64,000 nt of DNA from Kitasatospora sp. NBC_00374 (GTDB taxonomy: Bacteria > Actinomycetota > Actinomycetes > Streptomycetales > Streptomycetaceae). The notes beneath the pieces are model-generated. The model saw nothing but the letters and a program-made list of their open reading frames with translations. It was not told the origin of the DNA and searched no databases. A program made the position numbers and the translations under genes. Numbering within the stretch: the first letter of the stretch is position 1; every line of letters begins with the position of its first letter. Shown here in pieces: positions 19,658-29,550 of the stretch. The DNA is taken from NCBI RefSeq assembly GCF_041434935.1, contig NZ_CP107964.1:3472001-3536000 (forward strand), in the 5' to 3' direction.

Positions 19658-20943
19658 TCGTCCTGCACCCGGTCCACGGGCTGCCCGAGATCGGCACCGG
19701 CGCCGACCTCGCCGAGCTGATCGCCAAGGCCGGGGAGTTCGAGGACGGCGACATCCTGCTGGTCACCTCGAAGATCGTCAGCAAGGCCGAGGGCCGCATC
19801 CTGCGGGCCGACGACCGGGAGGCCGCGATCGACGCCGAGACCGTCCGGGTGGTCGCCCGGCGCGGTCCCACCCGGATCGTCGAGAACCGCAACGGGCTGG
19901 TGATGGCCGCGGCCGGCGTCGACGCCTCCAACACCGCCCCGGGCACGGTGCTGCTGCTGCCCGAGGACCCGGACGCCTCCGCCCGCGCCCTGCGCACCCG
20001 GCTCCAGCAACTGACCGGCCGCCGGCTCGCCGTGGTGATCACCGACACCTTCGGCCGCCCCTGGCGCAACGGCCTCACCGACGTCGCCATCGGCGCGGCC
20101 GGCCTGCCCGTCCTGGAGGACCACCGCGGCCGCACCGACAGCCACGGCAACCTGCTGGCGATGACCGTCACCGCCACCGCCGACGAACTCGCCGCCGCCG
20201 CCGACCTGGTGAAGGGCAAGGCCACCGGCACCCCGGTCGCCGTGGTGCGCGGTCTGGCCGACCTGGTCACCGTCGAGGACGGCGAGGGCGCCCGGGCGAT
20301 GGTCCGCTCCCCCGCCGAGGACATGTTCCGGCTCGGCACCTCCGAAGCCGTCCGCGAGGCCGTGACCCTGCGCCGGACCATCCGCTCCTTCACCGCCGAA
20401 CCGGTCGACCCGGACGCCGTCCGCCGCGCGGTCGCCGCCGCCGTCACCGCGCCCGCGCCGCACCACACCACGCCCTGGCGCTTCGTGCTGCTGGAGAGCG
20501 CCGGGGTCCGCACCGCGCTGCTGGACGCCATGCTCGCCGCCTGGCAGCGCGACCTGCGCGAGCTCGACGGCTGGGACGAGGAGAAGGTCGCCCGCCGCAC
20601 CGCCCGCGGCAACGTCCTGCGCGACGCCCCCTACCTGGTGGTGCCCTGCCTGGTGATGGACGGCTCGCACGCCTACCCGGACCCGCGCCGGGCCGCCGCC
20701 GAGCGGGAGATGTTCACCGTGGCGATCGGCGCGGCCGTGCAGAACCTGCTGGTCACCCTGGCCGGCGAGGGGTACGGCTCGGCCTGGGTCTCGTCCACCA
20801 TGTTCTGCCGCGACACCGTGCGCGAGGTACTCGACCTGCCCGCCGGCTGGGACCCGATGGGCGCCGTCGCCGTCGGCCGCCCGGCCGAGGCCCCCCGGCA
20901 CCGGCAGCCGCGCGGCGCCGAGGAGTTCGTCACGGTCCGCTGA
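19654..20943 (+). CDS. fbiB: coenzyme F420 gamma-glutamyl ligase with nitroreductase-type C-terminal domain
   Basis: 429 residues, two domains. Residues 1-235 are CofE, which adds glutamates to F420-0 ([31 protein letters not shown] and [13 protein letters not shown] are conserved). Residues about 238-429 are an FMN-binding nitroreductase fold ([13 protein letters not shown], then [11 protein letters not shown]), which in FbiB is reported to reduce dehydro-F420-0. This fusion is the actinobacterial form. GTG 19654 lies inside the cofD stop. Confidence 0.95.
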   Translation: MIVLHPVHGLPEIGTGADLAELIAKAGEFEDGDILLVTSKIVSKAEGRILRADDREAAIDAETVRVVARRGPTRIVENRNGLVMAAAGVDASNTAPGTVLLLPEDPDASARALRTRLQQLTGRRLAVVITDTFGRPWRNGLTDVAIGAAGLPVLEDHRGRTDSHGNLLAMTVTATADELAAAADLVKGKATGTPVAVVRGLADLVTVEDGEGARAMVRSPAEDMFRLGTSEAVREAVTLRRTIRSFTAEPVDPDAVRRAVAAAVTAPAPHHTTPWRFVLLESAGVRTALLDAMLAAWQRDLRELDGWDEEKVARRTARGNVLRDAPYLVVPCLVMDGSHAYPDPRRAAAEREMFTVAIGAAVQNLLVTLAGEGYGSAWVSSTMFCRDTVREVLDLPAGWDPMGAVAVGRPAEAPRHRQPRGAEEFVTVR

Positions 20944-20973
20944 TCCCCCGCGGTCCGAGCCGCCGGTGGACCG

Positions 20974-21882
20974 TCACCGGCTCCGGTGGTCGTTCGGGGT
21001 GAGGCGGGGGCCGTAGCGGGGGGCCCGGGCGCCGGTGAGCATGATCAGCCGGCAGACCCGGTAGCGGTGCGGGCGGTAGGGCTCCAGCAGGGCGAGCATC
21101 CGGTCGTCGTCACTGCGGGGGCGGCCGGCCAGCGCCCAGCCGACCAGGTTGGGCAGGTGGAAGTCGCCGACCGAGACCGCGTCCGGATCACCGTTGCTGC
21201 GCTGCAGGGTCTCGGCCGCCGTCCAGACCCCGATGCCGGGGACGGCGGTCAACCGGGCGAAGGCCGCCTCCGCCGCGAAGCCGGAGGCCTCCTCCAGCCG
21301 GGCCGCCAACCGGGCCGCGCGGACCACGGTGGCGGAACGCTTCGGGTCCACCCCCGCCCGGTGCCACTCCCAGCTCGGGATCAGCGCCCACTCGCGGGCG
21401 GACGGCGCGACCCGCATCCCCTCCAGCGGGCCCGGCGCCGGGGTGCCGAAGTCGCGCAGCAGGGTGCGCCAGGCGCGGTACGCCTCGTCGGTGGTGACCT
21501 TCTGCTCCAGCACCGCCGGGATCAGCGACTCCATCACCAGCCCGGTCCGGCCGATCCGCAGCCCCGGATGGGTGCGCTGGGCCTCCCGCAGCGGCCCCGG
21601 CGGCAGCACCAGCCCCGACGGGTCGTCGGCCGCGCCCAGCAGTGCGGGCAGCTGCGCCAGCAGCCAGTCGGCGCCGGGGCCCCAGGCCTGCGCCTCCACC
21701 TCGCCGCCGGACGGCGCGATCCGAACGGTACCTGGCCCGGCGGGCGTGCGGGAGGCCCGCCAGACCGCGCCGTCACCGGTGGTCCGGTAGGCGGGGTCGG
21801 CGGGCCCCCGCCGCAGCGGGAACAGGATCCTGGGCAGGTCGAGCGGGAAGCCCGGCCGCCATCGCCGCACCGTGCCCGGCAT
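20974..21882 (-). CDS. DNA-3-methyladenine glycosylase, AlkA-like (HhH-GPD)
   Basis: 302 residues. Base-excision repair enzyme that removes alkylated purines. The helix-hairpin-helix reads LTAVPGIGVWTAAET and the catalytic aspartate lies in VSVGDFHLPNLVGW; the stretch LEQKVTTDEAYRAWRTLL is the helix before it. The N-terminal 90 residues fit the AlkA beta-sheet domain. Convergent with fbiB, 30 bases apart, so it has its own promoter upstream of 21882. Confidence 0.88.
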   Translation of the reverse strand: MPGTVRRWRPGFPLDLPRILFPLRRGPADPAYRTTGDGAVWRASRTPAGPGTVRIAPSGGEVEAQAWGPGADWLLAQLPALLGAADDPSGLVLPPGPLREAQRTHPGLRIGRTGLVMESLIPAVLEQKVTTDEAYRAWRTLLRDFGTPAPGPLEGMRVAPSAREWALIPSWEWHRAGVDPKRSATVVRAARLAARLEEASGFAAEAAFARLTAVPGIGVWTAAETLQRSNGDPDAVSVGDFHLPNLVGWALAGRPRSDDDRMLALLEPYRPHRYRVCRLIMLTGARAPRYGPRLTPNDHRSR

Positions 21883-21949
21883 CGCCCGTCACCTCTTCCG
21901 CCGCCCGGAGTCGGGCCACCGGAACGATACGCCTGCGGCCCGGTCCGGC

Positions 21950-23101
21950 TCAGCGGCCCTGGAGTTTGGCGGCCCTGGTGCGGATGTCGCCGAGGCGGCT
22001 GTACAGGGTGCCGCCCGGGCACTCGGTGGCGAAGGCGTCCCGGTGACCGGAGATCGTCTTGAAGCTGACCGACGTGCCCTTCTTGTACCTGCTGCCGTCG
22101 GAGGCGGAGACCAGGGTGGTCGAGCCGGCGGCGTCCTGGTCGGTCAGGCCGAGCTTCCAGGCGGCGATCTTGACGATGCCGTCCTGCTGGGCCTGCGGGG
22201 CGCTGGCGGTACCGAAGCTGCCGATCGCGGCGACCCCGGAGCTGGCCGTGTTGAAGCCCAGCGTGTGGGCACCGAGCACCGGCTCGATCACCCCGCCGGC
22301 CCGGCCCTCGAAGATGGTGCCGCAGCGGTCGACCAGGAAGTTGTAGCCGATGTCCCGCCAGCCGTTGGACTGCACGTGGTAGAGGTAGATGGAGCGGATG
22401 ATCGCCGCGCTGTCGGAGCAGGAGTAGTTGTTCGCGGTGTCGGTGTGATGGACGAAGACGGCTTTCACGGGGTCGGTGTAGACGAAGCCGGGCTCACGGA
22501 CGGACTCGTCCGCACCCCAGCCCGAACGGGTGACGATGCCGGGCCGCGGCCCGGGGTGGTCGACCGAGGGGAGAACGCGCTCGGAGGCGGCGGCGGACGA
22601 TTCGCTGCCCGCGGTCACGGCGGGGCCACTGCCCGGGTCGACCAGCTCGGCCCGCAGGCCGGCCGGCAGCGGACGGCCGGCGCTGTGCACCCGCACGGAG
22701 ACGCCGTTGCTGGCGCCGACCCACAGGGGTGCGGTCGAACCGCGGCCGGTCGGCTCGTCGGGGCGGTCGTCGGCCTCGACGTCGAGGTCGTGCCAACCGC
22801 TCCACCGCCCGGTGGCGGCGCTTCGGGTGCGGACCTGGACGGTGCCGTCCAGCTGGGCGGTCGGATCGTCCCAGCTGACGCCGAGCAGGGCGAAGGACTT
22901 GGTGGACTGCGAGTCGAGGGTGCGATCGGCGCCGTCCGCGGGGCCGCCGCTGCGTCGACTCTCGGTCAGGGGAAGGGCCGTCACCCCGCCCGGCGCCGCC
23001 CGGCTCTCCCCCGGGATCGCGTCCGCACCGGCGGCCACGGAAGGAAGGAGCAACAGGACGGAGGAGCCGGCAGCGAGCGCGGCGAACTGAGTAAACCTCA
23101 T
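21950..23101 (-). CDS. secreted N-acetylmuramoyl-L-alanine amidase (peptidoglycan-recognition type)
   Basis: 383 residues. Signal peptide (MRFTQFAALAAGSSVLLLLP, cleavage near AAGA). A linker and beta-rich region occupies 30-160; the C-terminal 210 residues are an amidase-2/PGRP domain with zinc ligands in VFVHHTDTA and in GHRDAFATECPGG (His and Cys), plus YNFLVDRCGTIFEGR. It should cut the bond between muramic acid and the stem peptide outside the cell. Divergent from the TIGR03089 gene. Confidence 0.92.
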   Translation of the reverse strand: MRFTQFAALAAGSSVLLLLPSVAAGADAIPGESRAAPGGVTALPLTESRRSGGPADGADRTLDSQSTKSFALLGVSWDDPTAQLDGTVQVRTRSAATGRWSGWHDLDVEADDRPDEPTGRGSTAPLWVGASNGVSVRVHSAGRPLPAGLRAELVDPGSGPAVTAGSESSAAASERVLPSVDHPGPRPGIVTRSGWGADESVREPGFVYTDPVKAVFVHHTDTANNYSCSDSAAIIRSIYLYHVQSNGWRDIGYNFLVDRCGTIFEGRAGGVIEPVLGAHTLGFNTASSGVAAIGSFGTASAPQAQQDGIVKIAAWKLGLTDQDAAGSTTLVSASDGSRYKKGTSVSFKTISGHRDAFATECPGGTLYSRLGDIRTRAAKLQGR

Positions 23102-23202
23102 GAATCGGATATTGAGGGCAAATCAGTCATCCCGCCATGTCGAGCAACGCCGGTGATCACCCTCCCGGCGGACCACTCCGAGGCCGTAGGCTGGACCGCA
23201 CC

Positions 23203-23994
23203 ATGACTGCGCCTTTCGCTGCCGACGCCCGTACCCCCGCCGAGCTGCTGAACGCCTATCTGCGCCCCGGGGCCACCGATGCCGACTCCTCCCGCCCCCT
23301 GGTCACCTTCTACGACGACTCGACCGGTGAACGCGTCGAGCTGTCCGCGAGAACCTTCGACAACTGGGTGGCCAAGACCGCGAACCTGCTCCAGGACGAA
23401 CTGAACGCGGGCCCCGAGGACCGGGCCGCGCTCCTGCTGCCCGCCCACTGGCAGACCGCCGTCTGGCTGCTGGCCTGCTGGTCCGTCGGGGTCGCCGTGA
23501 TCCCCGGCGGCGAGCCCGCCGACGCCGACCTGGTGGTCAGCGGCCCTGACGGCCTGGCAGCCGCCGAGGCCTGTACCGGCGAACGGGTGGCCCTCGCGCT
23601 GCGCCCGCTCGGCGGCCGCTTCCCGCAGCGCCCGGACGGCTTCCTCGACTACGCCGCCGAGGTGCCGGGCCAGGGCGACCGCTTCGCGCCCTACTCCCCG
23701 GTCGACCCGCAGGCCCCGGCCCTGGAGACCAGCACCGAGGGGCTGCCGCTCAAGCTGTCCGGCGAGCAGACCGTCGAGCTGGCCCGGGCCGGCGCCGCCC
23801 GGCTGGGCCTCGGCCCCGGCGACCGGGTGCTCAGCACCCTCTCGTACGACGACTGGACCGGCCTGGAGGCGGGCCTGCTGGCACCGCTGGCGGTCGGCGC
23901 CTCGGTGGTGCTGTGCCGCAACTCGGACCGGCTGACGTCCGACCAGTGGGAGAAGCGGATCGAATCCGAACGGGTGACTCTGCGGCTGAGCTGA
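23203..23994 (+). CDS. TIGR03089 family protein
   Basis: 263 residues. Related to the N-terminal part of AMP-dependent synthetases (about 25-260) but far too short for a full adenylating enzyme and without the catalytic C-terminal lid, so probably not active as a ligase. This truncated form is a stable actinobacterial family usually placed next to LCP genes. ATG 23203 has a TAGGCT box 10 bases upstream and no obvious ribosome site. Confidence 0.8.
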   Translation: MTAPFAADARTPAELLNAYLRPGATDADSSRPLVTFYDDSTGERVELSARTFDNWVAKTANLLQDELNAGPEDRAALLLPAHWQTAVWLLACWSVGVAVIPGGEPADADLVVSGPDGLAAAEACTGERVALALRPLGGRFPQRPDGFLDYAAEVPGQGDRFAPYSPVDPQAPALETSTEGLPLKLSGEQTVELARAGAARLGLGPGDRVLSTLSYDDWTGLEAGLLAPLAVGASVVLCRNSDRLTSDQWEKRIESERVTLRLS

Positions 23995-24028
23995 TCCGGA
24001 CCGCCTCACCGGGGTACGAATCCCGGCG

Positions 24029-25327
24029 ATGGCAGTGGAGCAGGAGGACGGCGAGCGCCCCCCGACCCCCGAGGGAGAGGGGCGCCGCCGGTTCCTGCGG
24101 GGTCACTGGCTGGCCCTGGTCGCCGGACTGCTGTCCCTGCTGCTGCTCGTCGGCGGCACGCTGGCCTGGCTCGCGTACCGCAAGCTGAACGGCAACATCG
24201 AGACCGATACCGCCACGGCCACCCTGCTCGGGCCGGAGTCGGACCGTCCGACCCGGGTCTCGGGACCCGCCGAGAACATCCTGCTCATCGGCAGCGACGA
24301 CCGCAGCGGCGCCAACGGCGCGTACGGGTCCACGGCCGGGCAGCGGTCGGACACCGTGATCCTGCTGCACCTCGCGGCGGACGGGCGGCGGGCCACCGCC
24401 GTCTCCGTCCCGCGGGACGTGATGGTGACCGTGCCGCCGTGCGAGCTGCCGGACGGCACCCGCTCCCGGGGCGGCCTCGCACAGTTCAACGCGGCCTTCG
24501 ACACCGGCGGCCCGGCCTGCACCATCCGGACCGTCGAACGGCTCAGCGGGATCCGTATCGACCACCACATGATCGTCGACTTCACCGGGTTCAAGCGGAT
24601 GGTGGACGCGGTCGGCGGAGTCGAGGTGTGCGTACCGGCGGAGGTCCACGACCGCGACGCCCATCTGGACCTGCCCGCCGGGCGGCAGCTGCTGCACGGG
24701 GAGCAGGCGCTGGGCTGGGTACGGGTCCGCGAGAGCCTGGGCAACGGCAGCGACACCGACCGGATGGGCCGTCAGCAGCAGTTCCTGGCGGCACTGATCC
24801 GCAAGGTGCAGTCGCAGGGCGTCCTGCTCAACCCGACCAGGCTCTGGCCGCTGCTGGACGCGGCGACCTCCTCGATCACGGCCGACCCCGGGCTGAGCCG
24901 CCTCGGCGCGCTGTACGACCTGGCGCAGCGGCTGCGCTCGATGGCCCCCGTGGACATCGTCTTCCTCACCACTCCGCGGCGGCCGTACCGCTACAACGCC
25001 AACCGGGACGAGTTCGTCCAGCCGCAGACCGACCAGCTGTTCGCGGCGCTGCGGGAGGACCGCGCGGTGACGGTCCGGCCGAGCGCCGACCCGGGCGCCG
25101 ACCCGGGCGCCGAGCAGAGCGGCGACCCCGGCGCACGCCCCGCACCGGACGCGAGCGCCAGCTCCGGGTCCGGCTCCGGCCCGACCCCCCGCCCGACCCC
25201 GGCACCCACCGCCGACGACGATCCGGGCACCGCCCCGGCCTCCCCCTCCGCCACCGGGCCCCCCGGGACGACCCCACCGCTGGTGGGCCGGACCGCCGGC
25301 CAGCCGGACGACTGCGCGGCGGGCTGA
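24029..25327 (+). CDS. LCP family protein 1 (cell wall glycopolymer transferase)
   Basis: 432 residues. LytR-CpsA-Psr proteins transfer lipid-linked glycopolymers onto peptidoglycan at the outer face of the membrane. One membrane anchor (about 28-50) precedes the LCP domain (85-330): ENILLIGSDDRSG, RSDTVILLHL, SVPRDVMVTVP, the aspartate-containing GIRIDHHMIVDF and the arginine-rich VRVRESLGNG. The tail from 350 is Pro/Ala/Ser-rich and ends in a lone cysteine (DDCAAG). First of six LCP genes here; no LytR_C domain. Confidence 0.92.
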   Translation: MAVEQEDGERPPTPEGEGRRRFLRGHWLALVAGLLSLLLLVGGTLAWLAYRKLNGNIETDTATATLLGPESDRPTRVSGPAENILLIGSDDRSGANGAYGSTAGQRSDTVILLHLAADGRRATAVSVPRDVMVTVPPCELPDGTRSRGGLAQFNAAFDTGGPACTIRTVERLSGIRIDHHMIVDFTGFKRMVDAVGGVEVCVPAEVHDRDAHLDLPAGRQLLHGEQALGWVRVRESLGNGSDTDRMGRQQQFLAALIRKVQSQGVLLNPTRLWPLLDAATSSITADPGLSRLGALYDLAQRLRSMAPVDIVFLTTPRRPYRYNANRDEFVQPQTDQLFAALREDRAVTVRPSADPGADPGAEQSGDPGARPAPDASASSGSGSGPTPRPTPAPTADDDPGTAPASPSATGPPGTTPPLVGRTAGQPDDCAAG

Positions 25328-25457
25328 GCCGCCGCGCGCTTGGGAACGTTATGTGAAGAAGGCTCAGGTGATTTGGCCCGGTTCGCCACGGAACGGGCGT
25401 GTGGCAGCTGTCACACCGTGACCAAACCAGCGTTCCTGCTCGTCTAGGGTGTCCGGG

Positions 25458-27176
25458 GTGAACAGCGGACACCGGCATCCGAACCACCTCGCGGACCCGT
25501 TCCCCCAGGAGGTCGACCCGGCCGATCAGTGGGTGCTCGACCCGCAGACCGGCGAGTTCCGCCTGAACCTGGACGGCCCTGCGCTGGCCGGCGTCCCGGC
25601 CCAGGCCGGACCTGGGCGGGCCGCCGCCAGGGCCCGGACCGCCGAGCGGCGCACCCGCCCGGTCCCCGGGCCGCCGCCCGGCTCCGGCCCCGAGGGCGGA
25701 GGCCGGGCCGCCCGGCGCAGGAGCAGCCGCTCCAAACCGCGCGGCCGACGCGCCCTCAAGTGGACCGCCGGTGTGGCCGCACTCGTCCTGGTGGCCGGCT
25801 GCGGCGGCGCGTACTACGCCTACCAGCACTTCAACGGGAACATCAGCTCCGTCGAGGTGCAGGTGGGCAGCGAGGCCGAGCGGCCGCCGGCCGTCGGGGA
25901 CGCCCTGAACATCCTGGTCATCGGTACCGACAGCCGGGTGGGCCTGGGCCGTGACTACGGGGACGAGGGCAGCGCCGGGCACGCGGACACCACCCTGCTG
26001 TTCCATGTCGCCAAGGACCGCAGCAACGCGACGGTGATGAGCATCCCGCGCGACCTGATGCTGCCGATCCCGGAGTGCAAGTCCGGCACCAAGAAGATCC
26101 CGGGCAGCGCCCGGGCGATGTTCAACACCAGCCTCGGGCAGGACGGCCGGGACCCGGGCTGCACCTGGATGACGGTCGAGCAGACCGCGAAGATCCGGAT
26201 CGACCACTTCATGATGGTCAACTTCGACGCGGTGAAGAGCCTGTCCACCGCCGTCGGCGGGGTGGAGGTCTGCGCCGCCAAGGACATCAACGACCCCGAC
26301 TCGCACCTGACGATGACCAAGGGCAAGCACGTGGTGCAGGGCGAGGACGCCCTCGCGTTCGTCCGCACCCGACACGCCGTGGGCTTCGGCGGTGACCTGA
26401 CCCGGATCCCGCTGCAGCAGCAGTTCATCAGCTCGATGATCCGGAAGATCAAGAGCAGCGACACCCTGACCAGCCCGACCAAGCTGTGGAGCCTGGCCGA
26501 CGCGGCCACCAAGGCACTCACCGTCGACTCCGGCATCGGCAGTGTGGACAAGCTGAAGGACCTGGCGCTGGAGCTGAGCAAGGTCGACACCAAGAACATC
26601 ACCTTCACCACCGTGCCGGTGCTGGACGATCCCAAGGACCAGGGCCGGCTGATCCTCAAGCAGCCCGAGGCCGGCCAGCTGTTCTCGATGATCGCCAACG
26701 ACCGCTCGCTGACCGAGGTGCAGCAGGCGGCCGATGCCGCCGCCGCCCCGAGCGAGGCGGCCGCCCCGGCCGCGCCCGCCGCACCGAGCGGGCCGCCCGT
26801 CGACGCGGCCGCGGTCCGGGCCAGCGTGCGCAACGGCACCGGCCAGGCGCAGCAGGCGGCGAAGGCCGTGACCCTCCTCCAGGGCAAGGGCTTCACCCGG
26901 GCCGCGACCGGCGGCAACGCCGAGGCGACGGCCGCCAGCACGGTCTCGTTCCCCGCGGGCAAGGCCGACCAGGCCGCCGCACTGGCCGCCGCCCTCGGTC
27001 TGCCGGCGAGCGCCGTCCAGCAGAGCGCCAAGCTCGGGGCCAAGGACGCCCTGGTGGTGGTGCTCGGCCAGGACTACACGGGCGGCACGGCGGGCGCCGC
27101 GGCCGCCGTTCCGACCGAGGCCCCCAAGGATCTTCAGCGGGTCCAGGCGGACGACACGAACGTCTGCGCTAAATAA
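25458..27176 (+). CDS. LCP family protein 2 with LytR_C domain
   Basis: 572 residues from GTG 25458; GTG 25449 is possible but TAGGGT (25445-25450) lies 7 bases before 25458, fitting a leaderless start. Residues 1-95 are a basic cytoplasmic part, about 98-120 the membrane helix, 145-390 the LCP domain (NILVIGTDSRVG, TVMSIPRDLMLPIP, IRIDHFMMVNF, FVRTRHAVG), and about 455-545 a LytR_C domain (ASVRNGTGQAQQA). It ends NVCAK. About 130 bases separate it from LCP 1, so it may have its own promoter. Confidence 0.92.
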   Translation: MNSGHRHPNHLADPFPQEVDPADQWVLDPQTGEFRLNLDGPALAGVPAQAGPGRAAARARTAERRTRPVPGPPPGSGPEGGGRAARRRSSRSKPRGRRALKWTAGVAALVLVAGCGGAYYAYQHFNGNISSVEVQVGSEAERPPAVGDALNILVIGTDSRVGLGRDYGDEGSAGHADTTLLFHVAKDRSNATVMSIPRDLMLPIPECKSGTKKIPGSARAMFNTSLGQDGRDPGCTWMTVEQTAKIRIDHFMMVNFDAVKSLSTAVGGVEVCAAKDINDPDSHLTMTKGKHVVQGEDALAFVRTRHAVGFGGDLTRIPLQQQFISSMIRKIKSSDTLTSPTKLWSLADAATKALTVDSGIGSVDKLKDLALELSKVDTKNITFTTVPVLDDPKDQGRLILKQPEAGQLFSMIANDRSLTEVQQAADAAAAPSEAAAPAAPAAPSGPPVDAAAVRASVRNGTGQAQQAAKAVTLLQGKGFTRAATGGNAEATAASTVSFPAGKADQAAALAAALGLPASAVQQSAKLGAKDALVVVLGQDYTGGTAGAAAAVPTEAPKDLQRVQADDTNVCAK

Positions 27177-27267
27177 ATCCGGCCGGAGTGCACACCTTCC
27201 CCACCTCTCGCGCGTGTATACGAGTGGGGCCCCGCCCGGGGCTCGCTCGGACGACGGGGGACCAGGC

Positions 27268-28854
27268 ATGGACGAGGTCACGACGCCCGGCGGCCGCGCC
27301 GCCGCCCGCCGGGCGGCCGGGAGCGGCGGCCGACGCCGGAAACGGGCCCGGCGGACCGGGTTCCGCCGGTGGCTCAGACCGGTGGCGCTGAGCACCGGGG
27401 CCTTCGTGGTGGTGAGCTGCGGCGCCGGCTACCTCTACCTCAGACACCTGGACTCGAACATCCAGCACGCGCCGCTCGGTGCGGGCAACCCGCCGCCGCC
27501 GGCCGGCCAGGCCGACGCCGAGGGCCGGGTCGCGATGAACATCCTGATCATCGGGACCGACAGCCGCAAGGGCCTCGGCGGCGGGTACGGCGACCGGGAG
27601 AACACCGGCGCCGGCCACAACGACGTGAACATCGTGCTGCACGTCTACCCGGACAAGCGCGCCGCCGTCGCCCTCGACCTGCCCCGGGACACCCTGATCG
27701 ACCTGCCCGTGTGCAAGGCCCCGGACGGCACCGCCTACTCGGCGAAGACCCACCGACCGCTGAACGAGGCGCTCGGCCGCGGCGGACCGGGCTGCGTCCA
27801 GGACACCGTCCAGTCCATCACCAAGCTGAAGATCGACCACTATCTGCTGGTCAACTTCCAGGGCGTCAAGGACATCACCGACGCCGTCGGCGGCGTGGAG
27901 GTGAACCTCTGCCAGCCGATCAAGGACAGGGACTCGGAGCTCGACCTGCCGGCCGGCCCCAACAAGCTCAGCGGCGAGCAGGGCCTGCAGTTCGTGCGGA
28001 CCCGCCACGCCGTCCAGGACGGCTCCTCGCTGGGCCGGTTCGCCATGCAGCGGGCCTTCCTCTCCGCCCTGCTGAAGAAGGTCACCGACCAGGGCACCCT
28101 GCTGGACCCGACCAAGGCCTTCCCGATGATCGACGCCGCCACCAGGGCGATCACCGTGGACGACCCGATAGCCGGCACCACCAAACTGGTCGGCCTGGCC
28201 AACAGCCTGCGCAACATCAAGCCGGCCGAGGTCAGCTTCGTCCAGCCGCCGATGGCCTTCACCCCGGACGACCCGGACCGGGAACTCCAGCAGAAGGCCA
28301 GGTTCGTCCAGCCCGGCGCCGACGATCTGTTCAAGCTGATCCTCGCCGACCGGACGCTGAACGGCACCGAGGACCACACCGGCGGCCCGGACCCGGCCGC
28401 CGCCCCGCCCTCCCCCACGCCGTCCCCCGAGGTTCCGGCCGCCCCGGCGGTGGATCCGGCCTCGGTCACGGTGACGGTACTCAACGGCACCCCGCAGAGC
28501 GGGCTGGCCGCCGGTACCAGCAGCAGGCTCGGCGCGCTGGGCTACCACTCCTCGCCCGGCACCGGCGCCGGCAAGAACGTGCGGACGAGCAGCGTCCGCT
28601 ACCCCCGGGCCGACCAGAAGGCGGGCGCGCTCGCCGTCGCCGCGGCGCTCGGCCTGCCGGCGGAGGCCGTGACGGCGGGCGGCACCGGCCGGGCCGTGGT
28701 GGTCACGCTCGGCGCGGACTACCGGCCGGGCGGCAGCGGCAGCGGCAGCGGCGGTACCCCGGCGGCGCCGGTGCCCAGCGCGGTGCCCTCCGACGTCACG
28801 GTCCACCAGGGTGACGAGGCCAAGTGCGTCCAGGGCTGGACGGGGACGCACTGA
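27268..28854 (+). CDS. LCP family protein 3 with LytR_C domain
   Basis: 528 residues. Arg-rich N terminus, membrane helix about 37-57, LCP domain 75-320 (NILIIGTDSRKG, LDLPRDTLIDLP in place of the usual SIPRD, LKIDHYLLVNF, FVRTRHAVQ), then a Pro-rich linker and LytR_C (VTVTVLNGTPQSG). A lone Cys lies near the end (AKCVQGW). ATG 27268 chosen; the extra 18 codons back to 27214 overlap a TATACG element that looks regulatory. Convergent with the acyltransferase gene, 7 bases apart. Confidence 0.9.
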   Translation: MDEVTTPGGRAAARRAAGSGGRRRKRARRTGFRRWLRPVALSTGAFVVVSCGAGYLYLRHLDSNIQHAPLGAGNPPPPAGQADAEGRVAMNILIIGTDSRKGLGGGYGDRENTGAGHNDVNIVLHVYPDKRAAVALDLPRDTLIDLPVCKAPDGTAYSAKTHRPLNEALGRGGPGCVQDTVQSITKLKIDHYLLVNFQGVKDITDAVGGVEVNLCQPIKDRDSELDLPAGPNKLSGEQGLQFVRTRHAVQDGSSLGRFAMQRAFLSALLKKVTDQGTLLDPTKAFPMIDAATRAITVDDPIAGTTKLVGLANSLRNIKPAEVSFVQPPMAFTPDDPDRELQQKARFVQPGADDLFKLILADRTLNGTEDHTGGPDPAAAPPSPTPSPEVPAAPAVDPASVTVTVLNGTPQSGLAAGTSSRLGALGYHSSPGTGAGKNVRTSSVRYPRADQKAGALAVAAALGLPAEAVTAGGTGRAVVVTLGADYRPGGSGSGSGGTPAAPVPSAVPSDVTVHQGDEAKCVQGWTGTH

Positions 28855-28861
28855 CCGCCGG

Positions 28862-29485
28862 TCAGGACGCCTGCGCGAGCAGCCCGTCGCTCTCCACGTA
28901 CTCCTCGCCGGTGCGCGGGCAGCGCCACCGCCCGCCGCCGGCGTCCTCCAGCGGTTCGCCGGCCCGGCCGACCCACTTGATCCGCCGCGCGGGCACGCCG
29001 GCGACCAGGGCGAAGTCGGGGACGTCCCGGTGCACCACCGCGCCGGCCGCGACCAGGGCCCAGCGGCCCACCGTCACCCCCGCGACCAGCACCGCCCGGC
29101 CGCCGATCGAGCAGCCGCTGCGGAGCGTCACCCCGCGGGCGTGCCAGTCGTCGCCGCGCTTGAGCTTGCCGTCCACGTCCACCGAGCGCGGGTAGAGGTC
29201 GTTGGTGAGCACCGCCGCCGGGCCGATGAACACCCCGTCCTCGACCACCGCGGGCTCGTACACCAGGGCGTGGTTCTGCAGCTTGACCCGGTCGCCGATC
29301 CGCACGCCGGGGCCGACGTAGGCACCCCGGCCGATGATGCAGTCGGCCCCGATCTCGGCGTCCTCGCGCACCTGCGCCAGGTGCCAGACCGTACTTCCCG
29401 GGCCGATCACCGCCCGCTCGTCCACGTCCGCACTCGACTCGATCCGGACGTCCGTCCGGGCCGACGCCCCCTCAGCAATCCCCAT
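28862..29485 (-). CDS. hexapeptide-repeat acyltransferase
   Basis: 207 residues. Left-handed beta-helix acetyltransferase with repeated hexads (for example VIGPGSTVWHLAQV, CIIGRGAYVGPGV, CSIGGRAVLVAGVTVG) and the family end LVAGVPARRIKWVG. It resembles enzymes that N-acetylate amino-sugar nucleotides in surface polysaccharide synthesis (WbpD/WlbB type), which fits its place beside LCP and glycosyltransferase genes. Substrate unproven. It lies 65 bases downstream of the glycosyltransferase gene, with a hairpin between. Confidence 0.85.
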   Translation of the reverse strand: MGIAEGASARTDVRIESSADVDERAVIGPGSTVWHLAQVREDAEIGADCIIGRGAYVGPGVRIGDRVKLQNHALVYEPAVVEDGVFIGPAAVLTNDLYPRSVDVDGKLKRGDDWHARGVTLRSGCSIGGRAVLVAGVTVGRWALVAAGAVVHRDVPDFALVAGVPARRIKWVGRAGEPLEDAGGGRWRCPRTGEEYVESDGLLAQAS

Positions 29486-29499
29486 GGCGGGGACGATAG

Positions 29500-29524
29500 C
29501 GCCCCGGGCACCGGGCCCGGGGCG
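29500..29524 (-). terminator. hairpin between glycosyltransferase and acyltransferase genes
   Basis: 10-bp perfect inverted repeat CGCCCCGGGC/GCCCGGGGCG with a 5-base loop just upstream of the acyltransferase start; terminator or attenuator. Confidence 0.45.
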
Positions 29525-29550
29525 TTATCCGTGAGTCGGCCGGGCGGGGC